A DNA stretch of 64,000 bases from Homarus americanus (GCF_018991925.1 NW_024735381.1:140001-204000); one strand, 5' to 3'; counted from the first letter of the stretch, positions 22,801-33,720 are shown. Numbers and translations are program-made. Notes: generated by a model not told the origin, from the letters alone.

Positions 22801-23200
22801 GCCGAGACGTGTTAGAGCCCCAGGCAGAGACGTGTTTGAGGCCCTGAAGCCCAGAGACGTGTGGGCCCACAAGCCCAGAGACGTGTTTAGAGCCCTGACC
22901 CAGAGACGTGTTAGGCCCCACAAGCCCAGAGACGTGTTTAGAGCCCCTGGCCAGAGACGTGTTTAGAGGCCCACAAGCCCAGAGACGTGTTTAGAGCCCC
23001 ACAAGCCCAGAGATGTTTTGAGCCCCAAAGCCCAGAGAGACGTGTTTAGAGCCCCACAAGCCCAGAGACGTATTAGAGCCCCACAAGCCGAGACGTATAG
23101 GCCCCAAAGCCGAGACGTGTTTAGAGCCCCACAAGCCCAGAGACGTGTTTAAGCCCTCAAGCCCAGAGACGTATTAGAGCCCCCGAAAGCCCAGAGACGG
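19813..23200. repeat. 3.4-kb 28-bp minisatellite, AGAGACGTGTTTAGAGCCCC core
   Basis: Roughly 120 copies of a 28-bp unit with core AGAGACGTGTTTAGAGCCCC and an ACAAGCCC linker. This is the largest tandem array in the window. Variation is mostly small deletions (loss of A in TTTAGAG, loss of CA in CCACAAG) and a recurring CTGAAGCCC linker variant. Frames such as those at 20291-20479 and 21291-21677 reverse repeat Arg-Asp-Val-Phe or Lys-His-Val-Ser-Gly-Leu and carry no domain. Each unit carries one ACGTG pentamer. No unique sequence interrupts the array. Confidence 0.97.
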
Positions 23201-23312
23201 TGTACCCAACGGCTGGTAAGTAAATAACGGCTGTGTTGTATAGCATTTTATTCTCCCTCGTAATTGATGACAGAGATTTATTTTCTCAATAGTTTATTGG
23301 TGAAGAAAATGG

Positions 23313-23780
23313 GGTTAATGGGGAGGAGAGAATTTATTAATGGAAATTGAAGGGAAAAGACTTGAGTAATGGGTAATTGAAGGAAAGAACTTGATTGATG
23401 GGTATTTGAAGGGGAGGAGACTTGGTAATTGAAGAAGAATGTCTTATAATGGGTCATTTAAAGGCGCAGGAAAACTTATTAATAGGTAATTGAAGGGAGA
23501 AGGACTTGATTGACGCGTCATTTAAGTGGGAGTAAGACTTGGTAATGGGTAATTTGAGGGGAAATGACTCGTAATGGATCATTTAAGGAGTCGGAAAATT
23601 TATTAATGAGTAATTGAAGGGGGAAGGACTTATAATTGGTTATTTAAGGGGTAGGGAGACTTATTAATGGATAATTTAAGGGGAAGAAACATAATGGGTA
23701 ATTGAAGGGGAAGGACTTATAATTGGTCATTTAAGGGGTAGGGAGACTTATTAATGGACAATTTAAGAGGAAATACATAG
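23313..23780. repeat. about 29-bp degenerate minisatellite, GGGTAATTGAAGGGGAAG core
   Basis: About 16 diverged copies of a unit containing GGGTAATTGAAGGGGAAG, with alternates TCATTTAAGGGGTAGG and ACTTATTAATGG. It begins about 110 bases after the 28-bp array. Older-looking than its neighbours. Confidence 0.85.
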
Positions 23781-23999
23781 ACGTCAGTTAGTAGGGATAT
23801 TTTTTCTTAAGGGGAGGATGGGTGAGCTAACAACATGAGCATGACTCCTCGTATAGAGACCCACAGAACAGCTGGTAATTTAGTGAACCTTATGACGTGA
23901 ACCATGATAATTACCTGGCCTTTACCTGGAGTCTATTCCGGGTGTACTCCATATACCTCCCTCCCCCTCTCTACGTTTAACATACCTACCTACCCTGTA

Positions 24000-24360
24000 T
24001 CCTGCCCCCACCCCCCCCCCTCAGCCCATACCCCTTTTTCTTAACTCTCTCTCTCTCTCTCTCTCTCTCCTCTACCTTCCCTTCTCTACTATCAATCTCT
24101 TTTCCTCTACCCTCACCGTTTCTCTTTACCCCACCCATCTCTATCCCCACCCATTTCTTTCCACCCTCCCACCTCTTTACACCTCCCACCTCTCTTTACC
24201 TCCCACCTCTCTTCCACACCTCCCCCTCTACCCCCAACCATCTCTCCTTACCCTCCCCAACTCTCCACCCTCCTACCCCCCCACTACCCGTCTCTGCATC
24301 CCCACCCCCCACTACCCGTCTTTGCATCACCCACCACCCCCACTACCCGTCTCTGACAGG
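24000..24360. repeat. C/T-rich tract with (CT)n and CCCACTACCCGTCTCTGCATC units
   Basis: C run at 24005-24020, (CT)n at about 24045-24069, then CCCACC-rich DNA. ACTACCCGTCT occurs three times, near 24282, 24311 and 24341. Confidence 0.85.
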
Positions 24361-24596
24361 TACACCGACAGACACCGTCGATTTAAACTCTCTCTCGGTT
24401 TCATTTTGACTGATTAATTCACAACGAGATAGACGCTATTCATAATATGGCACAGGTATTCATCAACAGTGATTTATGTATATAATGTATACCTCTATTA
24501 AATGTCACCCTTCTGTCTGTCTGTCTGTCTGTCATATCAAGTCCACGCAGCTAGATTCCGTAATGAAAAACACTAATTAGTTTCATGCATGCGTTT

Positions 24597-24925
24597 AGCG
24601 GCCAGTCAGTGGTGATTTACTTCTGTGGCAGCCAATCAGCGGCGGATTTACTTCTCTCGCCCGGCCAATCAGCAGCGATTTACTGGCCTTGGGCTTTCTG
24701 ATCCGTATCGATTGCTTGATGAGGAGGAAGGAGGATAGTTACAAATATAGGTATTGGTGGATGTGGGCGGAGGTTTGTATCGTGTTTGGTGATTGGTGGA
24801 CTTCAGAAGGTTGAGAATATACTTGGTGATTGGTGGATTACAAGTGTTAAACATCTGGTGATTGGTGGAATGAGGAAAATTCTATGATATTCGCGGTGAT
24901 TGGTGATTCAGGAGAGATTTATAAT
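24597..24925. repeat. two short tandem arrays carrying CCAAT / ATTGG words
   Basis: Left array (24597-24686): three 30-35 bp units containing GCCAATCAGCRGCG, then ATTTACT. The first unit reads CCAGTCAG. Right array (about 24744-24925): five units of about 35-50 bp containing GGTGATTGGTGGA. ATTGG is the complement of CCAAT, so seven CCAAT-type words lie in 330 bases. They could be NF-Y-like sites or simply what the repeat units contain. No open frame follows that would mark a promoter. Confidence 0.7.
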
Positions 24926-25043
24926 GTCTTATGGGTGGTGAATAGCTGACTGGGAGGAATATATGTGTGTGTCTTGTTGTGATGGTCCATTTTCCTCGTC
25001 GTTCAACATAGAATCCATTAATTCTCTTTCTGTTTGGGCATTA

Positions 25044-25393
25044 CAGAAACTACAGAAACCCCTACTGAAACCCTACTGCAGAAACCCCTATTACGAAACC
25101 CCTACTACGAACCCTACTACAGAAGCCTTTATTACGAGAGACCCCTACTACGAGACCCTATTACAGAGACCCCTCTTCTGAAACCCCTATTGCGAGACCC
25201 CTACTGCAGCCCTCTTCTGAGCCCCTCTTGCAGGCTTGCAGAAACTGTTACAAACCCCTATTGCAAAACCCCAACTACGAAACCCCTATACTGAAACCCC
25301 CTACTACAGAAACCCCTACTACAAAACCCCTATTACAAAACCCCTATGAAACCCCTATTACGAAACCCCTCTTACGAAACACTTGCTGCAGGT
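25044..25393. repeat. 14-15-bp minisatellite, GAAACCCCTACTAC core
   Basis: About 22 copies of GAAACCCCTATTAC or CAGAAACCCCTACTA with indel variants. The Tyr/Glu/Thr/Pro-rich frames are repeat translations. Confidence 0.93.
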
Positions 25394-25529
25394 CCTTTGT
25401 TGCAAGCGTCATTACGAAACATAACAAATACAGCGGACGAGGAGATTAACAGAACCAACCATTCGTGAGGTAAATCATATAGCTCCGCCCTTCCGTGTCA
25501 CTAAGCCCCCCCCACATCTCACGTTGCTC

Positions 25530-25770
25530 CAGTGAAATGGAAAAAGTAAACAAAACATCCACCAATGAGCATGCAGGAAAAACACAAACAGAACTTTAAG
25601 CCAATTGGGGAATGAAAAACATAAACGAAGTCTTAGCCATTGAGAATACAGGAAAATGTGAACCGAACATCTAGCCAATGAAAAAAAAAAAAAAAAGACA
25701 TAGCAAAGAAAACGTCCAACCAATGAGGATTCATGAAACATAAACGAAACGTTCAAGTAATTAGGATGCA
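25530..25770. repeat. about 50-bp degenerate array, AGCCAATGAG plus AACATAAACGAAAC words
   Basis: Four to five diverged units, each with a CCAAT-type word (CACCAATGAG near 25560, AGCCAATTGG near 25599, AGCCAATGAA near 25673, AACCAATGAG near 25718) followed by GGAAAAACA/ATAAACGAA words. A run of A interrupts it at about 25681-25696. Confidence 0.7.
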
Positions 25771-26234
25771 AACGTCTTGTAAGTCATCTGCTAATTGTGT
25801 GTATACATTTCTCTCGTCACTTGTCTTTGTGAATATGTAAATACCTCGAATAAATTACACATAATAATCCGTTTGAAGTAAAGAGTTTGTCTTTTCAGAA
25901 AGCCAATTAAATATTACCGTATCGTTGAACAGAGAAACTTCCGATGATTTTTTATAATAAAAGAGATATATAAAATTACTCGTATCTTCAACTGTGTTAA
26001 TATAATGGTCATGAAAAATACGTAAATAAGACTTACTCGTCATACCTACCGTGTGAAAATTGTGAGAAAAATCTGAATAAAAATACTACTAAATCCGCCA
26101 TACTGGTCTTGAAAATAACAATGAAAATTACAATTATCTGTCACGAGATGAAATATAATAATAATAATCCTAGACTTAATGTGTGTATTTGAGGACTAAC
26201 AACAATCTCAACTGAACAAGTATTACAATGTGTT
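25771..26234. other. unique AT-rich sequence, no gene recognised
   Basis: A 62-codon reverse frame at 25855-26043 has no recognisable motif. Nothing else was seen. Confidence 0.4.

Positions 26235-26276
<42 letters not shown>
26235..26276. repeat. (TA)n-(TG)n microsatellite
   Basis: Short TA run followed by about twelve TG dinucleotides. Confidence 0.94.
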
Positions 26277-26280
<4 letters not shown>

Positions 26281-26450
26281 GTGGAAGTGAAATAGCACTT
26301 GGAAATATCAGATGAAAAATATAACCGCTTCAATTTGGTGTGATGGCGAGCTTTGTGGGTACGGAAGAGTAAGGAGAGGAGATATTATTTTCAGTGAACA
26401 CTTGAGAAGGAGATTTTTGGCAGGTGGGCTCAGTGATGGCTGTGGAGTGA

Positions 26451-27712
26451 AGGTGTGAGGTATCAGGTGTGTTAGGTGAGGTGTGGGGGAGTATATGGGA
26501 AGGTTTGGGGTACAGGTGTGTTAAGGTGAAGGTTTGGGAATTCAGGTGTGTGTGAGTTTGGGGTGGTGTGTTAGGTGAGGTTTGGGGTGGTGTGTGGGTG
26601 AGGTTTGGGGTACAGGTGTGGGTGAGGTGTAGGTGTACGGTGTGTTAAGGTGAGGTTGGGGTACAGGTGTGTTAAGGTGAAGGTTTGGGGTTACAGGTGT
26701 GTTGTTAGGAGGTTTGGGGTACAGGTGTGTTAAGGAGGTTTGGGGGTAAGTGTGTTAAGGTGAAGGTTTGGGGTACGGGTGTGTTAGGTGAAGGTTTGGG
26801 TTACAGGTGTGTAAGGTGAAGGTTTGGGGTACAGGTGTGTTAAGGTGAGGTTTGGGGTACAGGTGTGTTTAAGGTGAGGTTTGGGGTACAGGTGTGTTAG
26901 GTGAAGGTTTGGGGTACAGGTGTGTTAAGGTGAAGGCTTGGGTACTGGAGTGTGTTAGGTGAATGTGTGGGGTACAGGTGTGTTGGGTGAAGGTGTGGGG
27001 TACAGGTGTGTCAGGTGAGGTGTGGGGTACAGGTGTGTAAGGTGAATGTGTGGGTACAGGTGTGTGTTAGGTGAAGGTTTGGGTACAGGTGTGTGTGTTG
27101 GGTAAAGGTTTGGGGGTACAGGTGTGTTAGGTGAAGGGTGTGGGGTACAGGTGTGTTAGGTGAAGGTGTGGGGTACAGGTGTGTTAGGTGAATGTGTGGG
27201 GTGGAAGGTGTGTGTGTTAGGTGAAGGTGTGGGGTCAGAATTATTGGTGAAGGTTTGGGGTACAGGTGTGTTGGTGAGAGGTTTGAGGGGTACAGGTGTG
27301 TTAGGTGAAGTTTGGGGGTACAGGTGTGTTGGTGAAGGTGTGGGGTACAGGTGTGTGTAAAAGGTGTGGGGTGGGTGTATGTGTGTGTTAGTGGGTTTGG
27401 GGGGTAGTAAAGGTGTGAAGGTGTGGGTTGGTGGGGTACAGGTGTGTTAGGTGAAGGGTTGGGTGGTGTGTTAGGGTGGGGGTACAGGTGTGTGTTGGGT
27501 GGGGTTTGGGGTAGGGTGTGTTGTGGGTGTGGGTCAGGTGTGTTAAGGTGAAGGGTTTTGGGGTACAGTGTGTTAGGTGAAGGTTTGGGGTACAGGTGTG
27601 TTGGTGGGTGGTGTGTTGTGGTTTGTGGTGTGTTGGAGAAGGTGTGGGGTACAGGGTTGTATATTAAGTGGAAGGGTTTGGGTACAGGTGTGTTAGGTGA
27701 AGAATAACCCTA
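26451..27712. repeat. 28-bp G-rich minisatellite, AGGTGAAGGTTTGGGGTACA core
   Basis: About 45 copies of a unit with core AGGTGAAGGTTTGGGGTACA joined by GGTGTGTT. Pyrimidines are scarce apart from T, and each unit has three or four G-runs, so the plus strand could form G-quadruplexes. Units between about 27360 and 27500 are strongly shortened or scrambled. The Gly/Val/Trp frame 27160-27360 is a repeat translation. Confidence 0.95.
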
Positions 27713-28417
27713 CAGGTGTGCTAGGAGAGATAAGGGGAGAAAATTAAGAGATGAGACATGTGAGGTGAAAGATGAAAAACAAGGGTTGTGAAAGAAATGT
27801 ACAAGAATATATGTTAGAGAGAATCAAAGAGAAAAAAACTGGAAAGCTGAAAAAATTGTTAGAGAAGATAGAAATATAAATGTAGTGAAAAAAGCATTAA
27901 CGGGAAATATAAAGAGGGAGATAGTGGTGAGAATGAATGAGAGAATAAAAGACAGTAATAGCGGAATCTAGAAGTAGATATAATGAGAGGTATTTTACAT
28001 TCATTAATAGTTATAACTTTTCTTCCTTCACAGTAAATTAATAATGACGTAATCTGTAATGATGTAGAATTATGACGTCACGACTTCCCTCAGTGGCCCC
28101 TGCCGTCTTTGTTTACATTCTGTCTATATGCTGATGTCATGAGCTGGGACTCCTTATTGGCCTTGCGGGCTCTCTTGTTTACACACCCTGTCAGATGTCT
28201 ACAGAGTCTCCCCACAACCTATTGATGACCAGCGTCACCACAGAAAATGTGTTAATCATATATTTACTGACTAGTGATTGGTGTGTTTATGAGAGAGAGA
28301 GAAGACTTACAAGCTTCTCATTTACACCCCCCTCCCCCCTCCAAAAAAGGTGTCGCGTATCTTTAAGAAAACATGTTTGATTTGGCCTCTCATGTGTACT
28401 TAAATTTTCCTTGTGAC
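27713..28417. other. unique sequence with two CRE-type words
   Basis: Purine-rich to about 27990, then mixed. TGACGTAA lies at 28045-28052 and the perfect CRE palindrome TGACGTCA at 28073-28080. No initiator or gene can be tied to them. Open frame 28195-28380 has no domain. Confidence 0.4.

Positions 28418-28462
<45 letters not shown>
28418..28462. repeat. (CA)n microsatellite
   Basis: About 22 CA dinucleotides. Confidence 0.96.
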
Positions 28463-28465
<3 letters not shown>

Positions 28466-29582
28466 GTAAATAACCTGGAATAACCTCTTAACATATTGCC
28501 CCGTAAAGTAAGCCCATAACACAAGGCTAGAGCACTTTACAGGCACCAGTCCAAATACCACTGCACTTAAAGATGTACCATGAAGTGGCAGGAATATTTG
28601 TGGTAATACGCGTGAAGGACGTCAAAACAACCGCAAAACCATAACCGCATGTTCACTTGGACCGCATACTACCATATTATTTTTAAGTCTGATGAAATAT
28701 TGTATGCAGAAAAGACAAAAATATCGTTTCTTATATTATCTTAGTAAAATATATAGACGCGGTGAAGTATAAACGCCGGAGACGAGGCTGGCAAACAAAG
28801 ACAGTCGACCGAAAACATCAACACCGCCAGTAAATAACAAAAACTGTAGCGACGGTGGGAAAAAGTGTGCGACGGGCGTTATTCTGGCAATCACTTTTTA
28901 CTGTCGTTGTGTTTGTGCCACAGGAATACTTTTTTTGTTGTGTTTTATCTTCCAAGATTTTTCGGTGTGGGAATGATGGATGCAACAAAAGAACTGTGGA
29001 CGTGCGAAGGTTTTAAAATATCATCCCATCACTCTCTCCCTCCCACCACGCCTTCCTTCCTCCCCACCAACTCTACCCTCTACCCCCCTCCCTCCCCAAC
29101 CTCCTCCCCCTTCCTGCGCTTGCAATTCTCATGGCTTTTCATATTATACATGTATTTCTGCTCGTAACATAAATCAACGTCAACAACGCTTTGGGCTGTG
29201 CCTTGAGAGTTGTATACATGAATATTTAATCCACGCTTTACGTAAACCGCCTAGAAAGGTTGAGAGATTAACTCGTACTTAACCCCGACTGAAACTAATC
29301 CTTATTACGCGTGTCTGTACGGCTGAGAGTGCCTTGTATCTCACGGGTCTATAGGGAAAGCAGCTTTTGCGAGATGCTTGGCGCTGTAATAGTTCCATAG
29401 GTTCTCTCTCAATTAAAGATCCTCATTTCCAAAAGCCAAAAAATACGACACGGGGCCTCTACTCTCCTCCTCCCTCCCCCCTCCCTAAACAACCTTTATC
29501 ACCCCCCCCACTCTATAAACCCTGAGGGTGTAGTGGATGTTTTAGAGGACAGCGAACAGCTCAAATTCTGGCATTATGTGGG
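28463..29582. other. unique sequence, no gene recognised
   Basis: Includes a C/T-rich patch at 29030-29115 that generates the C-terminal half of the 100-codon frames at 28865-29167 and 28980-29282. Neither frame shows a domain. C-runs lie near 29468-29510. Confidence 0.4.
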
Positions 29583-29890
29583 GGGTTCAGTGTCTAAGGG
29601 GTCATGTCAGGGTTTTAGAGTCTAAGGGGTCATATCAGGGGTTCAGAGTCATAAGGGTCATGTCAGGGGTTCAGAGTCTTAAGGGTCATATCAGGGTTTT
29701 AGAGTCTTAAGCAGTATCAGGGTTCAGACTCATAAGGGTCATGTCAGGGTTCAGAGTCTTAGGGTCAAGTCAGGGTTCAGAGTCTAGGGTTGCCAGGGTT
29801 GAGGTTCAAGGGCTCAGTGTCAGGGGTTCAGAGTCTTAAAGGGTCGTGTCACGGGTTTTAGAGTCTTAAGGGATCGTTTAAGTGATTCGA
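29583..29890. repeat. about 28-bp minisatellite, GGTCATGTCAGGGGTTCAGA core
   Basis: About eleven copies of GGTCATGTCAGGGGTTCAGA followed by GTCTTAAG, with GTTTTAGAG and ATATCAGG variants and several truncated units near 29770-29830. Confidence 0.92.
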
Positions 29891-30216
29891 GGGTAATAAG
29901 CCTCCTGCCATGAGTGTCACCTAACCTAACCTAACCAACCAGTAATGAGAAGCTATATCCAGGATGAGGTGTAGCCAGCGCCATGGAATAGAATCAGAAG
30001 TTATAACACCTTGGTACCTGCGCTGTGCTATTATTCTCCCCAACGACTGTCACTATTTAAGTAGCTCTACCCCCCTCCCTCCCCTTTTCCTGGTGTTAGT
30101 AAAGTGTTTTGATGGACTAAGACTTAAGGATTTTGTGTGTTATTCAATACCTCAGTGACGTCGAAGCTTATTATATGATCGAGGAGCTTCACTTTCTGTG
30201 GTGTTGGTTCATAAAT
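29891..30216. other. unique sequence with a short CCTAACC run
   Basis: CACCTAACCTAACCTAACC lies at about 29919-29937. Open frame 29964-30158 has no recognisable motif. Confidence 0.45.
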
Positions 30217-30392
30217 CCGGACTTGTAATTCCATGTCTTATTCAGTCTTATAATTCCAGGCTTGTAATTCCAGAACTTGTAATTTCAGGTTTATAATCCA
30301 GTCCTTTAATTTCAATCTTGTAATTCCAGTCTTGAATTCCCCAGTCTTTAATTCCGCGCTTGTAATTCCAGGTACATATAATTCCAATCTTC
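30217..30392. repeat. 14-17-bp minisatellite, CTTGTAATTCCAG core
   Basis: About ten copies of CTTGTAATTCCAG with CTTATAATTCCAG and CTTTAATTCC variants. Confidence 0.9.
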
Positions 30393-30468
30393 ACCTCCTC
30401 ATTTTCACCATCAAACTCACCCAGCTGACCTCATTAACCCTGGCAAACTTCACCGCACCGTCAGCAGA

Positions 30469-30738
30469 TCAACAACTCGTGCTGGTGGCAATACTGATCT
30501 TTAACTCGGCACACTCCTCCCTCCTGCCATTCACCTTAATTAGCAGTTCCTTCGAGTGTGTCAAAACTTTGTGTAAAGAAGGGCACAACTCGAGGGTCCT
30601 GGAAGTTCTCTTGGGCAGAAAGTCATAAGCTACGGTGATAACTTTGACGACAACCTCAGTGATCAATACAAACACTTGCCAGATAGATGGGTGATGTATG
30701 CAATCTCCTCCTCCTCCAGAAGTCAAAAAAGTTTCCAT
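30469..30738 (-). CDS. unidentified 89-codon frame, weak transposase-like resemblance
   Basis: The minus-strand frame is not a simple repeat. Its middle reads WQVFVLITEVVVKVITVAYD then FLPKRTSRTLE. This is loosely reminiscent of the hydrophobic strand followed by LLP-K-x-x-x-T-Y that MULE-type transposases carry after their first catalytic Asp. The preceding DG-T-F motif is not convincingly present, and no terminal repeats or second catalytic region were found. I cannot assign a function. It may be a transposon scrap or chance. Confidence 0.25.
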   Translation of the reverse strand: METFLTSGGGGDCIHHPSIWQVFVLITEVVVKVITVAYDFLPKRTSRTLELCPSLHKVLTHSKELLIKVNGRREECAELKISIATSTSC

Positions 30739-31079
30739 TACATACGATATGTCGACGCGCCAACTTCTTTGAACCTTGAAACTTCATTGCAAGTTCCTGT
30801 CAAAAGTTCCACCTGCAGGCCCTCCATATGCAAAGATGCGGTCACTTATTGATTTCTTGGTCGTGAATCCAAGTTTAAAGAGAGTTTGTTGAAGGGAAGT
30901 GATTGTGGTTCTTTTTCTTGCAACAGATCAACAGAAAAAGACATTTAATTTCATATATACTGCTTGCGATAATTGATGCCGTTCTTTAGATCTCATGGGA
31001 TAAGGTGATCAAGCGTCTCTTCCCATACCAAACACCATTCGAGTCACTGAAGCCCCACGGATTTTTTATTTTGCACCAA
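30739..31079. other. unique sequence, no gene recognised
   Basis: Possible upstream part of whatever the 30469-30738 frame derives from. No clear homology by eye. Confidence 0.35.
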
Positions 31080-31335
31080 ACCCTCCTTAAACCCCTTAAA
31101 CCTCCTTAAACCTCGTGGACCCCTAGCCTGATTCTTCCCTGGACCCTTTCCTAGACCCCTCCTGACCTTTCCCTGAACCCCTCCCTGAACCCTTTCCCTG
31201 AGCCTCCCTAGACCCTTTCCCTGAACCCCTCCCTAGACTTTCCCTGAACCCCTCCCTAAACCCTTTTCCCTGAACCTCCCTGGACCCTTTCCCTGGAGCC
31301 TCCTTGACCCTTTCCCTGGACCTCCCTGGACCCCT
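31080..31335. repeat. about 25-bp minisatellite, CCCTTTCCCTGAACCCCTCC core
   Basis: About nine copies of CCCTTTCCCTGAACCCCTCC with a CTAGA or TGGA linker, preceded by three CCTTAAACC units (31084-31115). The reverse Gly/Arg/Ser/Lys frame is a repeat translation. Confidence 0.9.
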
Positions 31336-32161
<826 letters not shown>

Positions 32162-32377
32162 AGCCAAGCCTTAACATACTATGCTACACTCATATCTCGC
32201 TGGTGTTCATGGTAGGATAGTGGGAGAAACAACAAGGCCCTCCGAGTTTGGTCATAAATTACCTAACTTTGGCTCTAGTGAAGTCAAGTATGAGGATTTA
32301 CATAAAGTCCTAATTTAAGTTTGGATGATCCTTGCCATCTGTGGAGACGGACACTTGAAGGAGAATATTTTCCATGT

Positions 32378-32378
<1 letters not shown>

Positions 32379-32437
<59 letters not shown>
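32379..32437. repeat. (CT)n microsatellite
   Basis: About 29 uninterrupted CT dinucleotides. Confidence 0.98.
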
Positions 32438-32442
<5 letters not shown>

Positions 32443-32529
32443 TATACCGGGAATCTTATGATAGTTTCCTAGTGAGATATTTTTCCTTGTGTCATTTTTC
32501 CTGATGACTTATTTTTCTACGTGTCGTAA

Positions 32530-33010
32530 TAGGAGTGGATACCTATTACCAATGTGATCTATTAGGAATGAAGTTCTATTAGAAGCAAGGGCGTATAAAG
32601 AATGAAATCCCATTAGGAGTGAGGGGCGTATTAGTACCGGGTCCATTAGATCAAAGGCTTATTAGAACCTGGGGCCCATTTGACCACTCGCTAGCCAAGG
32701 TCACAAGGAAGAGATGACCGTCTTCCTTCTCGTTGTGATAGACGTGAGGAGTTATCTCAGTAGAAGGAAGGAAGGAAAGAAGGGAGGGAGGAAGGAAGGA
32801 AGGAAGGAGTATCAGCTTTAAATATGGTTGGCAGAGCTCCACGATCCTGCACGCCGGTGTTATCCCAGCGTCCGTGGGTTTGTATGTCAGTAGGTGGGTG
32901 GCTGGTGAAATGGGCCCCAGTCCAAATGGGCCCTAGTCATAATGGGCCCCAACCTGATGAAATGGACCACAGTCGGAATGGGTTTCACTCCTAATGGGCT
33001 CCAGCCTAAC
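32530..33010. mobile_element. foldback element with GGGCCC-type tandem-array arms
   Basis: CTGGGGCCCATTTGACCA at 32669-32686 is complementary to TGGTGAAATGGGCCCCAG at 32903-32920 at 17 of 18 positions. Outward from these, the right side (32911-33010) is a tandem series of about 16-25 bp units reading AATGGGCCCCAGTCC. The left side (about 32530-32668) is the same kind of series inverted (CCCATTAGGAGTGAGGGGC and similar). The 216-bp core between the inner ends holds a (GGAA)n purine run (32764-32808) and no coding sequence. Inverted arms made of short tandem units are the hallmark of foldback transposons such as Drosophila FB. Assignment to that class is inference. Confidence 0.6.
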
Positions 33011-33410
33011 TTAATCTAGTAACTTTGGTTCGTCATATGGGTCCAAGTCCTTATAAATCCTAACCTAACCTAACCATACTTCGCCAGTTAATGTGTACAG
33101 TCATCTCATTATCATAGCTTACAGTCAGCTGATTCATATTTACAGTCATCTGATATAATTCCATAACAGTTGATACGTTTATTGTTCGGCTTATGATGTT
33201 AATACAATCAGCTGGTCTCCCTGTGGCTGGGTGATGACCATGAATGATGAGGCGACGACATAATGGTTGCCATGGTTACGGGGACGCCAGCTGAAGAGTC
33301 AACACTCCCTGTCAACATCAGCGGGGCAGAGCGAGGTGGTGTGTGGGATGGACGCTGATTATACGGTGGTCATGTTTTGAATAATGTGTGTGTGTGTGTG
33401 TACCGGGACG
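33011..33410. other. unique sequence with small repeats
   Basis: CCTAACCTAACC lies at about 33058-33069. ACAGTCATCTCATT, ACAGTCAGCTGATT and ACAGTCATCTGATA recur between 33097 and 33155. TG run at about 33386-33400. No gene was recognised. Confidence 0.5.
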
Positions 33411-33720
33411 ATCTTAGGGTGTTTCAGTTACGATACCTTTCCTTACGTTGTTTTCTTAATTACGCTCCTATATTAATCCTACTGCGATCCTTTAAACATT
33501 ACTATAGCTACGATAACCTCACTACAGTTTTACTTCACTCCATCTACGATTTCATTATCTTCGTTTCCGTAACTCATCTACGATCCTACAATACACCAGC
33601 TACAATACATTAGCCCTCACTTCCTACGATACTCCACACCACTTCCCCCTCCCACCCCCTCCCCCTTCGTACAACACCTCATTCCCCATCACCCCCTCCT
33701 CTTTACGACACCCCACATCC
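33411..33720. repeat. decayed array with TACGAT words
   Basis: TACGATACC, TACGATAAC, CTACGATTTC, CTACGATCCTAC, CTACGATACTCC and TACGACACC recur at irregular 20-45 base spacing. I read this as an old minisatellite. The 78-codon frame 33377-33613 is probably incidental. Confidence 0.45.

Noticed and set aside
28073..28080. Perfect CRE palindrome considered as a promoter feature in its own right
   Set aside because: A single 8-mer is expected about once per 65 kb by chance. Without a start site or gene it is not annotated as regulatory.
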